Assembly: GCF_023161665.1 (NCBI RefSeq)
Contig: NZ_JALNTW010000018.1
Location: 21,348 to 85,347 of the forward strand
DNA from: Shewanella sp. 1CM18E
GTDB lineage: Bacteria > Pseudomonadota > Gammaproteobacteria > Enterobacterales > Shewanellaceae
Direction of reading: 5' to 3'
DNA length: 64,000 bases
Under the pieces are notes generated by a model that was given only the letters and a program-made list of their open reading frames with translations, was not told the DNA's origin and searched no databases. The translations under genes and the position numbers were made by a program. Position 1 is the stretch's first letter, and each line of letters starts with the position of its first letter. This document shows positions 63,983-64,000 of the stretch, in pieces.

Positions 63983-64000
63983 ACGCACCCCTAGCCACTT

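Larger units (their letters stand above)
63645..64000 (+). promoter_or_regulatory. rRNA operon promoter and leader region
   Basis: 356 bp after ccoG holding its terminator and two rRNA-type promoters; the leader between them resembles E. coli rrn leaders (CACTGACACGGCAC). The 16S gene would begin beyond the window end. Confidence 0.7.

Overview
The window is the replication-origin neighbourhood of a gammaproteobacterial chromosome, most likely Shewanella or a close Alteromonadales relative. Reasons: the block dnaA-dnaN-recF-gyrB, rpmH-rnpA-yidD-yidC-mnmE, mioC-oriC-mnmG-rsmG-parAB-atpIBEFHAGDC-glmU; the neighbours fadBA/pepQ, tag and glyQS; and a stand-alone type II MenB. Base composition is moderate and even. 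I see no insertion sequence, prophage, CRISPR array or tRNA gene.

Layout. 0-3.8 kb: start of pepQ, then the fadBA beta-oxidation operon behind a PsrA-like operator. 3.8-8.7 kb: a minus-strand operon of one membrane protein, three outer-membrane lipoproteins (LPP20/CsgG-like) and an SLT-type lytic transglycosylase; this is the least described part. 8.9-13.8 kb: ybaK, tusA, a MOSC protein and a large exported beta-propeller/amidohydrolase. 14-17.7 kb: tag, glyQ and glyS. 17.8-25 kb: HDOD protein, gyrB, recF, dnaN and dnaA on the minus strand. 25.4-29.3 kb: rpmH-rnpA-yidD-yidC and mnmE. 29.3-33.3 kb: a 1-kb non-coding gap, an orphan prepilin, a LysE exporter and a nucleoside hydrolase. 33.3-38.8 kb: mioC, oriC, mnmG, rsmG, parA and parB. 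39-46 kb: F1Fo ATP synthase. 46-53 kb: DsrE-like protein, glmU, a TonB siderophore receptor, a DeoR-family regulator and glmS. 53-62 kb: guaC, a small hypothetical, pstSCAB without phoU, a CPA1 antiporter, a DUF2061 protein, menB and a small membrane protein. 62-64 kb: ccoG, then tandem rrn P1/P2 promoters with the rRNA genes just outside.

The replication and segregation parts fit together. oriC lies between mioC and mnmG with consensus DnaA boxes and about 20 GATC sites. dnaA has its own DnaA-box and GATC-rich control region 9 kb away. ParA and ParB are encoded 3 kb beyond oriC. Their centromere is visible as three perfect 16-bp parS palindromes at 9.4, 12.6 and 14.0 kb, plus degenerate copies in recF and in the mnmE-pilin gap. 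One perfect parS is the stem of a bidirectional terminator and another lies inside an open reading frame.

Regulatory sites read directly from sequence include Fur boxes before the siderophore receptor and the DUF2061 gene, a Pho box before pstS, TTTCG-type DeoR-family operators before the DeoR gene and glmS, and a guaC promoter that fires straight into an intrinsic-terminator hairpin.
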